From contig NZ_CP096200.1 of the NCBI RefSeq assembly GCF_023195835.1, positions 248,001-312,000 of the forward strand: 64,000 bases of DNA. Reading direction: 5' to 3'. The position numbers and the translations under genes are program-made. The stretch's first letter is position 1, and each line of letters begins with the position of its first letter. This stretch comes from Vibrio sinaloensis (GTDB taxonomy: Bacteria; Pseudomonadota; Gammaproteobacteria; Enterobacterales; Vibrionaceae). The notes beneath the pieces were generated by a model, which searched no databases, was not told the origin of the DNA, and worked only from the letters and a program-made list of their open reading frames with translations. Below are positions 26,842 through 34,948 of this stretch, piece after piece.

Positions 26842-27582
26842 ATGGACACCACCATCATATTTATTTCATTAATCATCGCTTTAGCGGGATTTACCCAAGG
26901 CCTGACGGGATTTGGCTCTGCGCTCGTCTCCGTCCCACTCCTTTCACTCATTGTCGGTGCCCAAACAGCCGTACCCATCGCAGGTATTTTTGGTTGGTTA
27001 GTGACCTTGCCTGTCGTGTGGAAAATGCGACACTCTATACAACGCCAAACCGGATTGATCTTATTTGCTGGCTCGGTTCCAGCGTCCTTCGTTGGTGCAA
27101 AGCTACTGGCAACCATGCCCTCTCACTACATCCTGCTGACCATGGGTATTGTTCTGGTTGTTTCTAGCGTTCATTCCATGATCTCCACTAAGCCATTGTT
27201 TAAAAAGACCTCTGTGCCAATTACCGTTGGCGCGGGTTTTACCTCTGGAGTCCTTGGCGCAAGTGTGGGTGAGTCTGGTCCTCCGGTTATTGCCTACACA
27301 TCAATGCAGCCATGGACTGCCGACCAAACTAAATCCACGCTTGCGTTCTTTTTTATGTTGCAGATGATTGGGGCCAACATCAGTTTCTGGAATGAGGGGT
27401 TGATTACCGAAGCGGTGGTATCACATGTCATTTCAGCTCTGCCTGCATTCGCGGTAGGCTTAACTGGCGGCATGATTGGCTACCACTACTTGCAAAAATA
27501 CAACATTGACTACCACAAAATTGTTCATGGTTTCTTGTTGGTGATTGGCTGTATGCTGGTATTCAAGAATGTCAGTTTTTAG
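26842..27582 (+). CDS. TauE/SafE-family sulfite/organosulfonate exporter
   Basis: This membrane permease probably exports sulfite released by the radical lyase. The start is set at MDTTIIFISLIIALAGF, giving 246 residues, the normal family length; the longer frame adds 32 polar residues. About eight membrane helices are visible. The repeated family motif shows in FTQGLTGFGSALVSVPLLSLI near the N-terminus and in GAGFTSGVLGASVGESGPPVIAY in the second half. It is divergent from the glycyl radical operon, separated by their shared regulatory region, which ties its job to C-S cleavage. TauE-type proteins also move sulfoacetate or other anions, so the substrate is inferred. Confidence 0.82.
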   Translation: MDTTIIFISLIIALAGFTQGLTGFGSALVSVPLLSLIVGAQTAVPIAGIFGWLVTLPVVWKMRHSIQRQTGLILFAGSVPASFVGAKLLATMPSHYILLTMGIVLVVSSVHSMISTKPLFKKTSVPITVGAGFTSGVLGASVGESGPPVIAYTSMQPWTADQTKSTLAFFFMLQMIGANISFWNEGLITEAVVSHVISALPAFAVGLTGGMIGYHYLQKYNIDYHKIVHGFLLVIGCMLVFKNVSF

Positions 27583-27605
27583 ACATTTTATAACTCCCTA
27601 ATTTG

Positions 27606-27635
27606 GCAGTACGCGTCTCGTGGTACTGCTTTTTT
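27606..27635 (+). terminator. Rho-independent terminator after the TauE gene
   Basis: GCAGTAC and GTACTGC form a 7-bp stem followed by TTTTTT, 24 bp past the stop. Confidence 0.85.
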
Positions 27636-27754
27636 GGTTTTCGCAAAACCTCTTTTCCTACTTATCAATCATCTTGCCTCAATAAGTTCTTATCTGTACA
27701 TTTCTACCATTAATCCATTTCACATAAACTATTGATAAATTGGACAATTAAGGT

Positions 27755-28531
27755 ATGAAAATCGATCAGGTTGACCCCAAAGAAATATCGATGCTATTCA
27801 ATCGCTATAAGAAAAAAGCGGCGATAATTGACCGCTACTGGAACATGAAAACCGTCAAGTTTTGGAACTCAAGCGTAGGGAAGTTTATTGGTTTTATACC
27901 TATTCTTTGTTTTCTAGGACTACTTGGCATCAATATAAAGCGATTGGTCGTAGGCAATGAAGCCATGGTTATCACCTGGTCTCTATCGTTTATATCTTTA
28001 CTAGTCGCTTTGAAATTAAAAAAGGTCACAGGATTTATCCTAAAACGATCAACCTTCAAGGGTAAGATTAAAAAGCTCATCATTGATTACGCTATTCAAC
28101 AGCTTCCCAAAGAACAGCAATCAACGACCAACCTGGCGGCTAAAAAGCACTCAAAATACAAGCGGTTCGTCGGTGCTATTTGGTTAACTTCGGCACTGGG
28201 AGCGACTTTCTTCTTGTTGTTCGATGTCCTAATTAATACAGACCCGAACGCTGCCATCCGAGAGTGTTTTTCACTGTCACTTGTACTCAACCTACTCGCA
28301 ACCTTGTATCTCTTTTTTTTCGATGAGATAACCTTTTCTCTCGTTCTAGGGGATTACTCTGTTGAAGCATCCAGAGATCAAGACAGATCTACAATTCAAT
28401 TAAAAGGTAGCGACAGGAGTGTTAATATTTCGACGAGTGAATCAGAGACCTCAGGGTCGTTGACAAAAAGCGATGGGAGCGAAATCAAAATCACTGCTGA
28501 TTCAGACACAGTCAACGTTGAGACTAAATAG
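27755..28531 (+). CDS. Unrecognised membrane protein with a Ser/Thr/Asp-rich tail
   Basis: This 258-residue protein was not recognised. It has a basic N-terminal stretch of about 40 residues, two hydrophobic segments near residues 48-90, a Lys-rich loop, and two more near 145-200. A hydrophilic C-terminal tail of about 55 residues follows, rich in Ser, Thr, Asp and Lys with repeating S-x-S-x patterns. Base composition is visibly more AT-rich than the neighbours. It sits between the sulfite exporter and gldA but has its own ATG and a terminator on each side, so it is probably a separate transcript. No sulfoglycolysis role is evident. Confidence 0.6.
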   Translation: MKIDQVDPKEISMLFNRYKKKAAIIDRYWNMKTVKFWNSSVGKFIGFIPILCFLGLLGINIKRLVVGNEAMVITWSLSFISLLVALKLKKVTGFILKRSTFKGKIKKLIIDYAIQQLPKEQQSTTNLAAKKHSKYKRFVGAIWLTSALGATFFLLFDVLINTDPNAAIRECFSLSLVLNLLATLYLFFFDEITFSLVLGDYSVEASRDQDRSTIQLKGSDRSVNISTSESETSGSLTKSDGSEIKITADSDTVNVETK

Positions 28532-28542
28532 CATAATACACA

Positions 28543-28571
28543 AAGCCCTACACGGTGGTAGGGCTTGTTTC
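28543..28571. terminator. Terminator between the unknown membrane protein and gldA
   Basis: AAGCCCTAC and GTAGGGCTT form a 9-bp stem with a 6-base loop, followed on plus by TTGTTTCTA and on minus by TTGTGTATTATG. It lies between convergent genes and may serve both. Confidence 0.75.
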
Positions 28572-28594
28572 TATCTTGGACTAGGCGACTTCCA

Positions 28595-29680
28595 CTATTC
28601 TAAACCAAGCTTATGCGCAGTCAGGAGCGCGGCATAAACCGACTTAGCCGTCACCGGGAACGGCATGTTATGAATGGTCTCACCTTCTGCACAAGATGCT
28701 TCGGCCACTTCCATCAGCTTGTCGTTATTTAGCTCTTTTACTCCCATTTGGTGCAAGTTTGTTGGCAGGCCAACCGCACGACAGAAGTTGAGTACTTCTT
28801 CGATCTCAGCTTGTGGTGCATTCTCTAGAACAAGCTGGGTAAGTGTACCAAATGCCACTTTCTCGCCGTGCAACAGGTGGTGACACTCTTCGAGTTTAGT
28901 CAGGCCATTGTGAATAGCGTGCGCAGCTGCAAGACCCGAGCTTTCAAATCCAATACCCGATAGGTATGTGTTCGCTTCAATGATGTTTTCCACCGCTTTG
29001 GTCGACACACCATTTTCTACCGCCGCTTTGGCTTTTACCCCATCGGCAATTAGCGTTTCATAACACAATTTTGCCAAAGCTTGCGCAGAGCGGGTCGGCG
29101 CTCCACCCGCCATGGTCGCCTTGCCAGACAAACCATTGGCACGCGCTTCAAAGTAAGTGGATAGCGCATCACCCATACCTGCAACCAGTGTACGAACTGG
29201 CGCTGCTGCAATAATGCCAGTGTCCATGATCACCATGTTAGGGTTAGAAGGGAACAGTAGATACTCACTAAACTCACCTTCAGGAGTGTAGATTACCGCT
29301 AGTGCAGACGTTGGCGCATCCGTCGATGCAATGGTCGGTACAATAACAACCGGAACTTTAGAGTAGTACGCCACCGCTTTTGCCGTATCAAGTGTTTTGC
29401 CGCCACCGATACCAATGATCACGTCGTTACCTTGTTGCATGCTCACTTCGATTAAGCGATCAATCTCGACGCGCGAGCACTCTCCGGCAAATGTATCGAA
29501 GTATGCTTGAAGACCTTCACCAACAATGCTGGTTTCAGCGCGGTCACGAACCAAACCCATAACGAAATCATCCGCAATCGCCAGTGGCTTCTTGCCAAAC
29601 ACCGAGACGTATTTACCGATGTTATCCAGTGCGCCTTCACCTTGGATGTATTTACTTGGAGATATGATAATGTTGTCCAT
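28595..29680 (-). CDS. gldA: Glycerol dehydrogenase / hydroxyacetone reductase (GldA)
   Basis: This NAD-dependent, Zn-containing alcohol dehydrogenase oxidises glycerol to dihydroxyacetone and readily reduces hydroxyacetone to 1,2-propanediol. It has 361 residues. The NAD-binding GIGGGKTLDTAKAVA is near residue 95, the metal-site His residues are in GLAAAHAIHNGL and HHLLHGEKVAFG, and the Asp in VAGMGDALSTYFEARA. It is the last gene of the dctP-yihQ-dhaK-gldA operon, 73 bp after dhaK. Two roles fit: using glycerol freed from sulfoquinovosyl glycerol, and disposing of hydroxyacetone from the radical enzymes while regenerating NAD. Confidence 0.92.
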   Translation of the reverse strand: MDNIIISPSKYIQGEGALDNIGKYVSVFGKKPLAIADDFVMGLVRDRAETSIVGEGLQAYFDTFAGECSRVEIDRLIEVSMQQGNDVIIGIGGGKTLDTAKAVAYYSKVPVVIVPTIASTDAPTSALAVIYTPEGEFSEYLLFPSNPNMVIMDTGIIAAAPVRTLVAGMGDALSTYFEARANGLSGKATMAGGAPTRSAQALAKLCYETLIADGVKAKAAVENGVSTKAVENIIEANTYLSGIGFESSGLAAAHAIHNGLTKLEECHHLLHGEKVAFGTLTQLVLENAPQAEIEEVLNFCRAVGLPTNLHQMGVKELNNDKLMEVAEASCAEGETIHNMPFPVTAKSVYAALLTAHKLGLE

Positions 29681-29753
29681 GATGGAATCCTTTTATTAAT
29701 TCTGTTTCACGTAATAGATTGAGTCGCCTAGCTAGGCGACCCGTTTAAACTGG

Positions 29754-31376
29754 TTAGAACTGACTAAAGACAGTTTCAACAGCAAATGCACCGGGATCTT
29801 TGGTGCCCGAAAGGCTGTCGCTATTAAGGTATGAAGAACGGCCAGCTTTGGCATTGGTCATAGCCACAGTGGCTTCTGCGCCTGATTTTGCCGCTTCAAT
29901 TGCTCCTACAAACCCATTTGCGACCCATGCCTCTAGCGCAGGATGAAGTGCATCAACCATAGTTCGGTCACCCGGTTTTGCGCCGCCGTAAGCCATCATT
30001 TGAGCTAACCCCTCTTGTAGCGCTCTCGGCAAAGATTGGTTGTGTTCGTAGTCTCGACCAGCAGCGGTAAACATAATAGAAAGCAGCACACCAGAAGAGC
30101 CTCCCATCACTGAGGTTAGGCAATCCGCTACTATGGTCAGCAGCTTAGCTTTATCTTGCAGAGGTAGCTGTTTAGCTTCCAGTTGCGCGAGGACTTTACG
30201 GGCACCTGCTGCGAAGGTAGAGCCTGTATCCCCATCACCGACAATCGAATCTAAGCGGTTGAGCTCTGCTTCTATATCAATGATCGACTGACAAACTTTA
30301 GACACAACGAGCGCAGTTTCTTCATCGTGAGACGGCATAAATGCCTGCTTGGTGATGTAGTTGGTACACTTGGTTACCGGCACTTCACGGCAAGCCACCA
30401 CACCTGGCCAAGCCGCGGTTTCAACGTCAGCGCTTAGTGCGTCACTGATTTCCTCAGTGAGCTGAATAGTCGAGATTGAGAAGCCTTTCATATCAATCGC
30501 GGTCATCAGCGCGCCACTGACAATAAACTTCGCTTGTTGACCCAGTTCAGACTCCATCAACTCTTTAGCAACGATGTTCATTTCAATTGGAGATAAGCCG
30601 CCTAAATTATTAAGCAACAAGGCGTTCTCGGTGGTTGGTTTGGCCGCGAGCAGCTTACTTACCATGGTGGTCACCAGCTGTTTCGCTTGTGGCAGATCGA
30701 TGGTTTCGATGCCTGGCTCACCATGAATGCCTAATCCTAGCTCGGCTTTTCCTTGAGCAATGCGATCGTTGCTTTCACCTGGCAGTGAACAGCTGGTTAG
30801 CGCTACGCCGATAGAGGCTGTTTTCTCATGCGCGTCTATGGCTGCCTGTTTCACTTCCTCTAGTGAAGCGCCACATTCTGCCACGTAACCCGCGACTTTT
30901 TGCACGAACAAGGTACCAGCAATACCACGCGGTTGAGGGTTATCTGGAATTGAGATGTCGTCACCAACCACTATCAAGTCGACATTGCGTCCCATTTCTT
31001 TGGCCTTTTCGACAGCCAAGCCAAAATTCAAACGATCGCCCGTGTAGTTCTTAATGATGACCAAACAGCCCGCTTCCCCTGTCACGTGTAGAATCGCATT
31101 CAACACAGCATCAACGCTTGGCGCGGCGAACAAATTGCCACAGACCGCCGCTGTGAGCATGCCTTTACCGACAAAGCCCGCATGCGCAGGTTCGTGACCA
31201 GAGCCACCCCCACAAATCACCGCGACTTTGTCTTTGTTCCAGTCGCTGCGCGCCACTACTTTGATATCGTTATCAAAGTCCAAGAAAGTAAGGTTTTCGC
31301 GGGCACTGGTGTAGAGAGTGCCTTCGATAGAGTCCATCACGAACGACTCTTTGTTGTTTAAGATTAGATCAGACAT
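29754..31376 (-). CDS. dhaK: ATP-dependent dihydroxyacetone kinase, fused DhaK-DhaL
   Basis: This enzyme phosphorylates dihydroxyacetone to DHAP. It has 540 residues, with both domains in one chain as in the Citrobacter-type ATP-dependent enzyme rather than the PTS-dependent E. coli set. The N-terminal DhaK domain carries GGGSGHEPAHAGFVGKGML, IIKNYTGDRLNFG and the substrate-binding His in GLGIHGEPG. The C-terminal DhaL domain carries GDGDTGSTFAAGA and MGGSSGVLLS for ATP. It is co-oriented with yihQ upstream (106-bp gap) and gldA downstream. With GldA it would channel glycerol into glycolysis anaerobically. Confidence 0.92.
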   Translation of the reverse strand: MSDLILNNKESFVMDSIEGTLYTSARENLTFLDFDNDIKVVARSDWNKDKVAVICGGGSGHEPAHAGFVGKGMLTAAVCGNLFAAPSVDAVLNAILHVTGEAGCLVIIKNYTGDRLNFGLAVEKAKEMGRNVDLIVVGDDISIPDNPQPRGIAGTLFVQKVAGYVAECGASLEEVKQAAIDAHEKTASIGVALTSCSLPGESNDRIAQGKAELGLGIHGEPGIETIDLPQAKQLVTTMVSKLLAAKPTTENALLLNNLGGLSPIEMNIVAKELMESELGQQAKFIVSGALMTAIDMKGFSISTIQLTEEISDALSADVETAAWPGVVACREVPVTKCTNYITKQAFMPSHDEETALVVSKVCQSIIDIEAELNRLDSIVGDGDTGSTFAAGARKVLAQLEAKQLPLQDKAKLLTIVADCLTSVMGGSSGVLLSIMFTAAGRDYEHNQSLPRALQEGLAQMMAYGGAKPGDRTMVDALHPALEAWVANGFVGAIEAAKSGAEATVAMTNAKAGRSSYLNSDSLSGTKDPGAFAVETVFSQF

Positions 31377-31482
31377 AGTTGTTCCAGATATTGTTCAAAC
31401 GAATTGGGTCAGTACCTCCATTTCTGGAGGCACTAAGCTATGGTTTTAATAATGAATTTGTTTTGTTGGCTAAGTGGTTTAG

Positions 31483-33489
31483 CTAGATATTTTTGATGGC
31501 ATCAAACAACTGCGCATCTTGAGATTGCTTGCGGTAGAACACCGGCGGTTGACCGATGGGTGCATCGACTTTAACCCAACCACCAGTAAAGGTTTCACCA
31601 CTCCATACGTGCACCCACTCATCTTCCGGTAGGTACAACTCCTTAACCGTCTCGCCTTGGTTGTAGACCGGAGCCACCAGCACATCACGACCAAATAGAT
31701 ACTGATACTGAATCTGGTACGCCTCTGAATCTTGCTCATAGTGCATGAACAATGGACGTTGTACTGGCATACCTTTGCTTGCGTTCTCTTCAACCGCAGC
31801 TTTTAGGTACGGCTTAAGGTGCTTGTAAATCTTGGTCATGCGGGCCAGGTGCGCTAGCGTCTCTGCGTCAGTATCGAACTGGTGGTTGTCACCAGGTCGG
31901 TTACCTTCATGGCTGCGCATAATCGGGGTAAACGCCGCCATTTCAGCCCAGCGCTGGAAGAGCTCTTTCGAGCGCGTATTGCCGTGTAAAGTAGTGTATC
32001 CACCAATATCGCTGTGGCTAATACCATTACCCATTAAGCCAGCAGAAAGCGCCGCTGGGATCACCGAGGCCAGACCATCATCTTTCTCCCAAATAACCGA
32101 TTGGTCACCAGCCCAGAGTGCATGGCAATAGCCTTGCATGCCCGTTGCACCTGCACGCATGAAGAACAGAATATCGTCGATTTTTCCTGCTTCTTCAATC
32201 GCTTCATGTTGCACTTTAGCCCAGCGGTACGGCCATTTGTTGTGCTCAATTTCGGCGCTCACACCATTGTGCAGTGAGCAATCTGTTGGTAGGTATTCAC
32301 CGAAGTCTCCCATCCAACCATCAAGACCTAAATCAATCATGTTTTTCTGAATAACGCCTTTGTACCATTCACAGGCTGCTGGGTTGGTAAAGTCAACCAC
32401 ACCGCAGAAGAACTCACCAAAGTCGACCACATATTTTGAGCCATCTTCTTTCGTCGCTAGGTAACCTTTTTCCAATGCTTCATCATACAATGGGAAGTTT
32501 TCTAGAACGTACGGGTTGATGTAGCCCAAGAAACGGATGCCATCTTCCTTCAACTGATGGATTTTGCTGTCTAGCTCTGGATAGAGTTCTTCGTTCCAAT
32601 GCCAGTCCCATTGCAGACGCTTACCAAACGAAGTCATCTTGATACCCTGCCAATCTTGGCACCAAGCCCCAGCGACCTCTACGCCAGCTTCACGGGCAGC
32701 AGCAAGCTTATCTAAGGTAATCTGCGTGCCACCTTGAATACCTAAGATCACTCCGTTGTAAACCCATTCAGGGAGTGCAGGTTGACGACCAAAAACGTCG
32801 GTAATGTTGGTCATCAGCTCTGGGAACGACTCTTCAGCATCTAGCAACAAGTATTGTGGAATATTCCAGCACTGAAGCTCATGGTATTGAGGGTGACTAA
32901 AGTCAAAGTCCGCATAGGCCGTGGTTTCTAGGTGACAGAAATACTTTTTGTCAGAAACAAACGTTGGTTGTGGATAGTTGGTTGTGTAGTAGTCGCCACC
33001 CGCCTTGTCTTTAACGTCTGCTTGCCAAGTGGTGTAAGTGTTTTTGTTACGACCGACGCCTGGCTCCGAGCTCCAGAGCGGGAAGTTTTTACCGCGCAGA
33101 TTTAGGTAACTTAATTGCTCACCGCAGCCGTAGACCGACTCCTCTTCCGTCGCGGATACACGTACCCAGAAGCGATTGTATCTCTGCTCTAGGGCAGTAA
33201 ATTCTGCTTTTAGGCGCGTCTCAGCTGTTTCAAAAATACGCACTTCTAGCGCGGGAGTCGCATCCAATAAAAAGGTTACAGCGATGCCATCTGAGTTTTC
33301 AGCAATCGAGAATTTTCTCAACGGTAAGCGCTCTGAAACATAATCAGAGATGTCAAAGTTACCCCGGTACATATCGAATGTTCCTTCGCCAATACCAAGA
33401 TAGAATGCAGGGCTTAATTCGGAGTGTTCGAAAACAACGTTATTTTTGTGGCTGATCGTAAAGCCATTTGGGGTTTGAATCAGTTTCAT
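31483..33489 (-). CDS. yihQ: Sulfoquinovosidase (YihQ, GH31)
   Basis: This glycoside hydrolase releases sulfoquinovose from sulfoquinovosyl glycerol and related sulfolipid fragments. The start is the ATG at 33489 (668 aa) with GGAAG upstream, rather than a TTG five codons earlier. The residues that define sulfonate recognition in E. coli YihQ are present at a constant offset of -10: Gln252, Gln278, Arg291, Trp294 and Tyr498, with nucleophile Asp395 (WMGDFGEYLP) and acid/base Asp462 (WAGDQ). This separates it from ordinary GH31 alpha-glucosidases. No signal peptide is seen, so it acts in the cytoplasm and the glycoside must be imported whole. It lies between a TRAP binding protein gene and dhaK-gldA. 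Confidence 0.95.
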   Translation of the reverse strand: MKLIQTPNGFTISHKNNVVFEHSELSPAFYLGIGEGTFDMYRGNFDISDYVSERLPLRKFSIAENSDGIAVTFLLDATPALEVRIFETAETRLKAEFTALEQRYNRFWVRVSATEEESVYGCGEQLSYLNLRGKNFPLWSSEPGVGRNKNTYTTWQADVKDKAGGDYYTTNYPQPTFVSDKKYFCHLETTAYADFDFSHPQYHELQCWNIPQYLLLDAEESFPELMTNITDVFGRQPALPEWVYNGVILGIQGGTQITLDKLAAAREAGVEVAGAWCQDWQGIKMTSFGKRLQWDWHWNEELYPELDSKIHQLKEDGIRFLGYINPYVLENFPLYDEALEKGYLATKEDGSKYVVDFGEFFCGVVDFTNPAACEWYKGVIQKNMIDLGLDGWMGDFGEYLPTDCSLHNGVSAEIEHNKWPYRWAKVQHEAIEEAGKIDDILFFMRAGATGMQGYCHALWAGDQSVIWEKDDGLASVIPAALSAGLMGNGISHSDIGGYTTLHGNTRSKELFQRWAEMAAFTPIMRSHEGNRPGDNHQFDTDAETLAHLARMTKIYKHLKPYLKAAVEENASKGMPVQRPLFMHYEQDSEAYQIQYQYLFGRDVLVAPVYNQGETVKELYLPEDEWVHVWSGETFTGGWVKVDAPIGQPPVFYRKQSQDAQLFDAIKNI

Positions 33490-33596
33490 TGAGGCGGCTT
33501 CCAAAATTTGGGTAAAAGGGTACCAATCACATTGATGCTAGAGGTCAAAATGCGAGTTAAATTACCGATAACGGTTTGGTTTTATTTGCTTTTAGG

Positions 33597-33625
33597 CCTT
33601 ACCGCTCCGCGATGGAGCGGTAAGG
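33597..33625 (-). other. Strong hairpin between dctP and yihQ
   Basis: CCTTACCGCTCC and its exact complement form a 12-bp stem with a 5-base loop in the 203-bp gap. No U-run follows on the transcribed strand, so it is more likely an mRNA stabiliser or partial attenuator than a full terminator, letting the binding protein be made in excess over YihQ. Confidence 0.6.
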
Positions 33626-33692
33626 TAATTGGTGTGGCGCACGTTAGGGAAATGCGCCGTATTTTACGTGTTTACTGAGTGCTAATACTCAA

Positions 33693-34742
33693 TTAGTTAA
33701 ACTGAATGTTGTAGTCAGCTTGAATCTTGGCTTCACATGTTTTGATTTCACTTTCAAAACGCTCTAGCCATTTTTGACCTTCTGCTCCCGCAGATTGCAA
33801 GAATGACGCTTTCACTGGTGCAGATGCCACCTTGAAGGCCTCTTTCTCTGCTGCGCTTGGGTTGTAGATCACACCAGCTGCTTTCTTAAACTCTTCATAC
33901 GCTGTGTATTCTTTGTGTTTTGGATATGAACGTAGATATTGATTCTGTGCAGCGATACCGTCGATCACGACTCTCTTCAAATCATCTGGGAATGATTTAA
34001 ACTTCTTGTCGTTGAATACCCATGCGCCGCCCATGTAACCGTGACCATCAAGGATCATATAACCAAGGCTTTCATGGAACTTGTTCATGATGATATCAAC
34101 AATACCATTCTTAGTGCCGTCAACCATGCCGGTCGATAACGCAGTATAAACTTCAGGCCACGCGATTGGGGTTGGTGCACCACCAAGCTCTTTCACTAGC
34201 TCTTGTTGAACTTTCGCAGGAACCGTACGCAGCTTAAGACCTTTCACATCGTCAGGGCTCTTAACTTGCTTTTTGGTTGTTGCGATATTACGCCAACCAC
34301 CTGAGTTAGATACCGCCATCAAACGCACGTTTGGTGCTCTCTTAAGCAGCTCAGAACGTACATCACCAAGGAACTGTTCGTTGTCGTAGACACACTCTGC
34401 AACACGGTCATTTGGTAGCATGTATGGAAGGTCAAACGCGCCTACTGGCTGCCAGAAGTTACCTAGCTCAGGAATGGTCGTTTGGAAGTAATCAAACATG
34501 CCCGCTTGAACGCCAGCAATACATTCTTTTGCGTTCGAGCACAGCTGTCCTGATGGATAAATATCTACCTCAATTTGACCATTTGAACGTGATTCGACAA
34601 AGTTCTTGAACACAAGCAACGACTGATGGTTATAACCATCAGTAGACGTTACGTGTGGGACAGTTAGCTTATAATCCGCAGCGTTTACCGCTCCAGCGGC
34701 AAGAATAGACGCGGCAGCTAGGCTCATAAGTGTTTTTTTCAT
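33693..34742 (-). CDS. dctP: TRAP substrate-binding protein, candidate sulfoquinovose or sulfoquinovosyl-glycerol receptor
   Basis: This is a periplasmic DctP-type receptor. The start is set at MKKTLMSLAAASILAAG with AAGGAAA upstream, giving 349 residues and a normal signal peptide cut after VNAA; the long frame adds 34 unlikely residues. The family Arg region GLKLRTVPAKVQQELVKELGGAPTPI and the ALSTGMVDGTKNGIVDI segment are present. No permease gene is beside it; unpaired dctQ and dctM lie at 15643-17568 in the same island. It heads the operon with yihQ, so the natural ligand is probably sulfoquinovose or its glyceryl glycoside. It is divergent from a LysR gene. Confidence 0.85.
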   Translation of the reverse strand: MKKTLMSLAAASILAAGAVNAADYKLTVPHVTSTDGYNHQSLLVFKNFVESRSNGQIEVDIYPSGQLCSNAKECIAGVQAGMFDYFQTTIPELGNFWQPVGAFDLPYMLPNDRVAECVYDNEQFLGDVRSELLKRAPNVRLMAVSNSGGWRNIATTKKQVKSPDDVKGLKLRTVPAKVQQELVKELGGAPTPIAWPEVYTALSTGMVDGTKNGIVDIIMNKFHESLGYMILDGHGYMGGAWVFNDKKFKSFPDDLKRVVIDGIAAQNQYLRSYPKHKEYTAYEEFKKAAGVIYNPSAAEKEAFKVASAPVKASFLQSAGAEGQKWLERFESEIKTCEAKIQADYNIQFN

Positions 34743-34948
34743 GGTATTTCCTTCCACATTATTGGTCCAAACTCTTCTTATAGATGTTTTATTAAAGGGG
34801 AAGAGTTGGTCGTTAAGTTCAGATAATCCTCGGCGGATTAACATGTTTGAATCTACTTTTTTAGCTGTTCCCTTTCACGCAACTGACTATAAAAGAGCCT
34901 TTTGATTAGTTATAATGAAACAAATTCAACTTTTAATTCCAAACTGGA

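Noticed and set aside
26842..27582. Longer TauE start at 26746
   Set aside because: The extra 32 residues are polar, overlap the operator region and are not typical of the family.
33562..33576. GntR-like half-site downstream of dctP in the sulfosugar island
   Set aside because: ATTACCGATAACGG resembles part of the GntR palindrome but is too imperfect and is in an internal operon gap.
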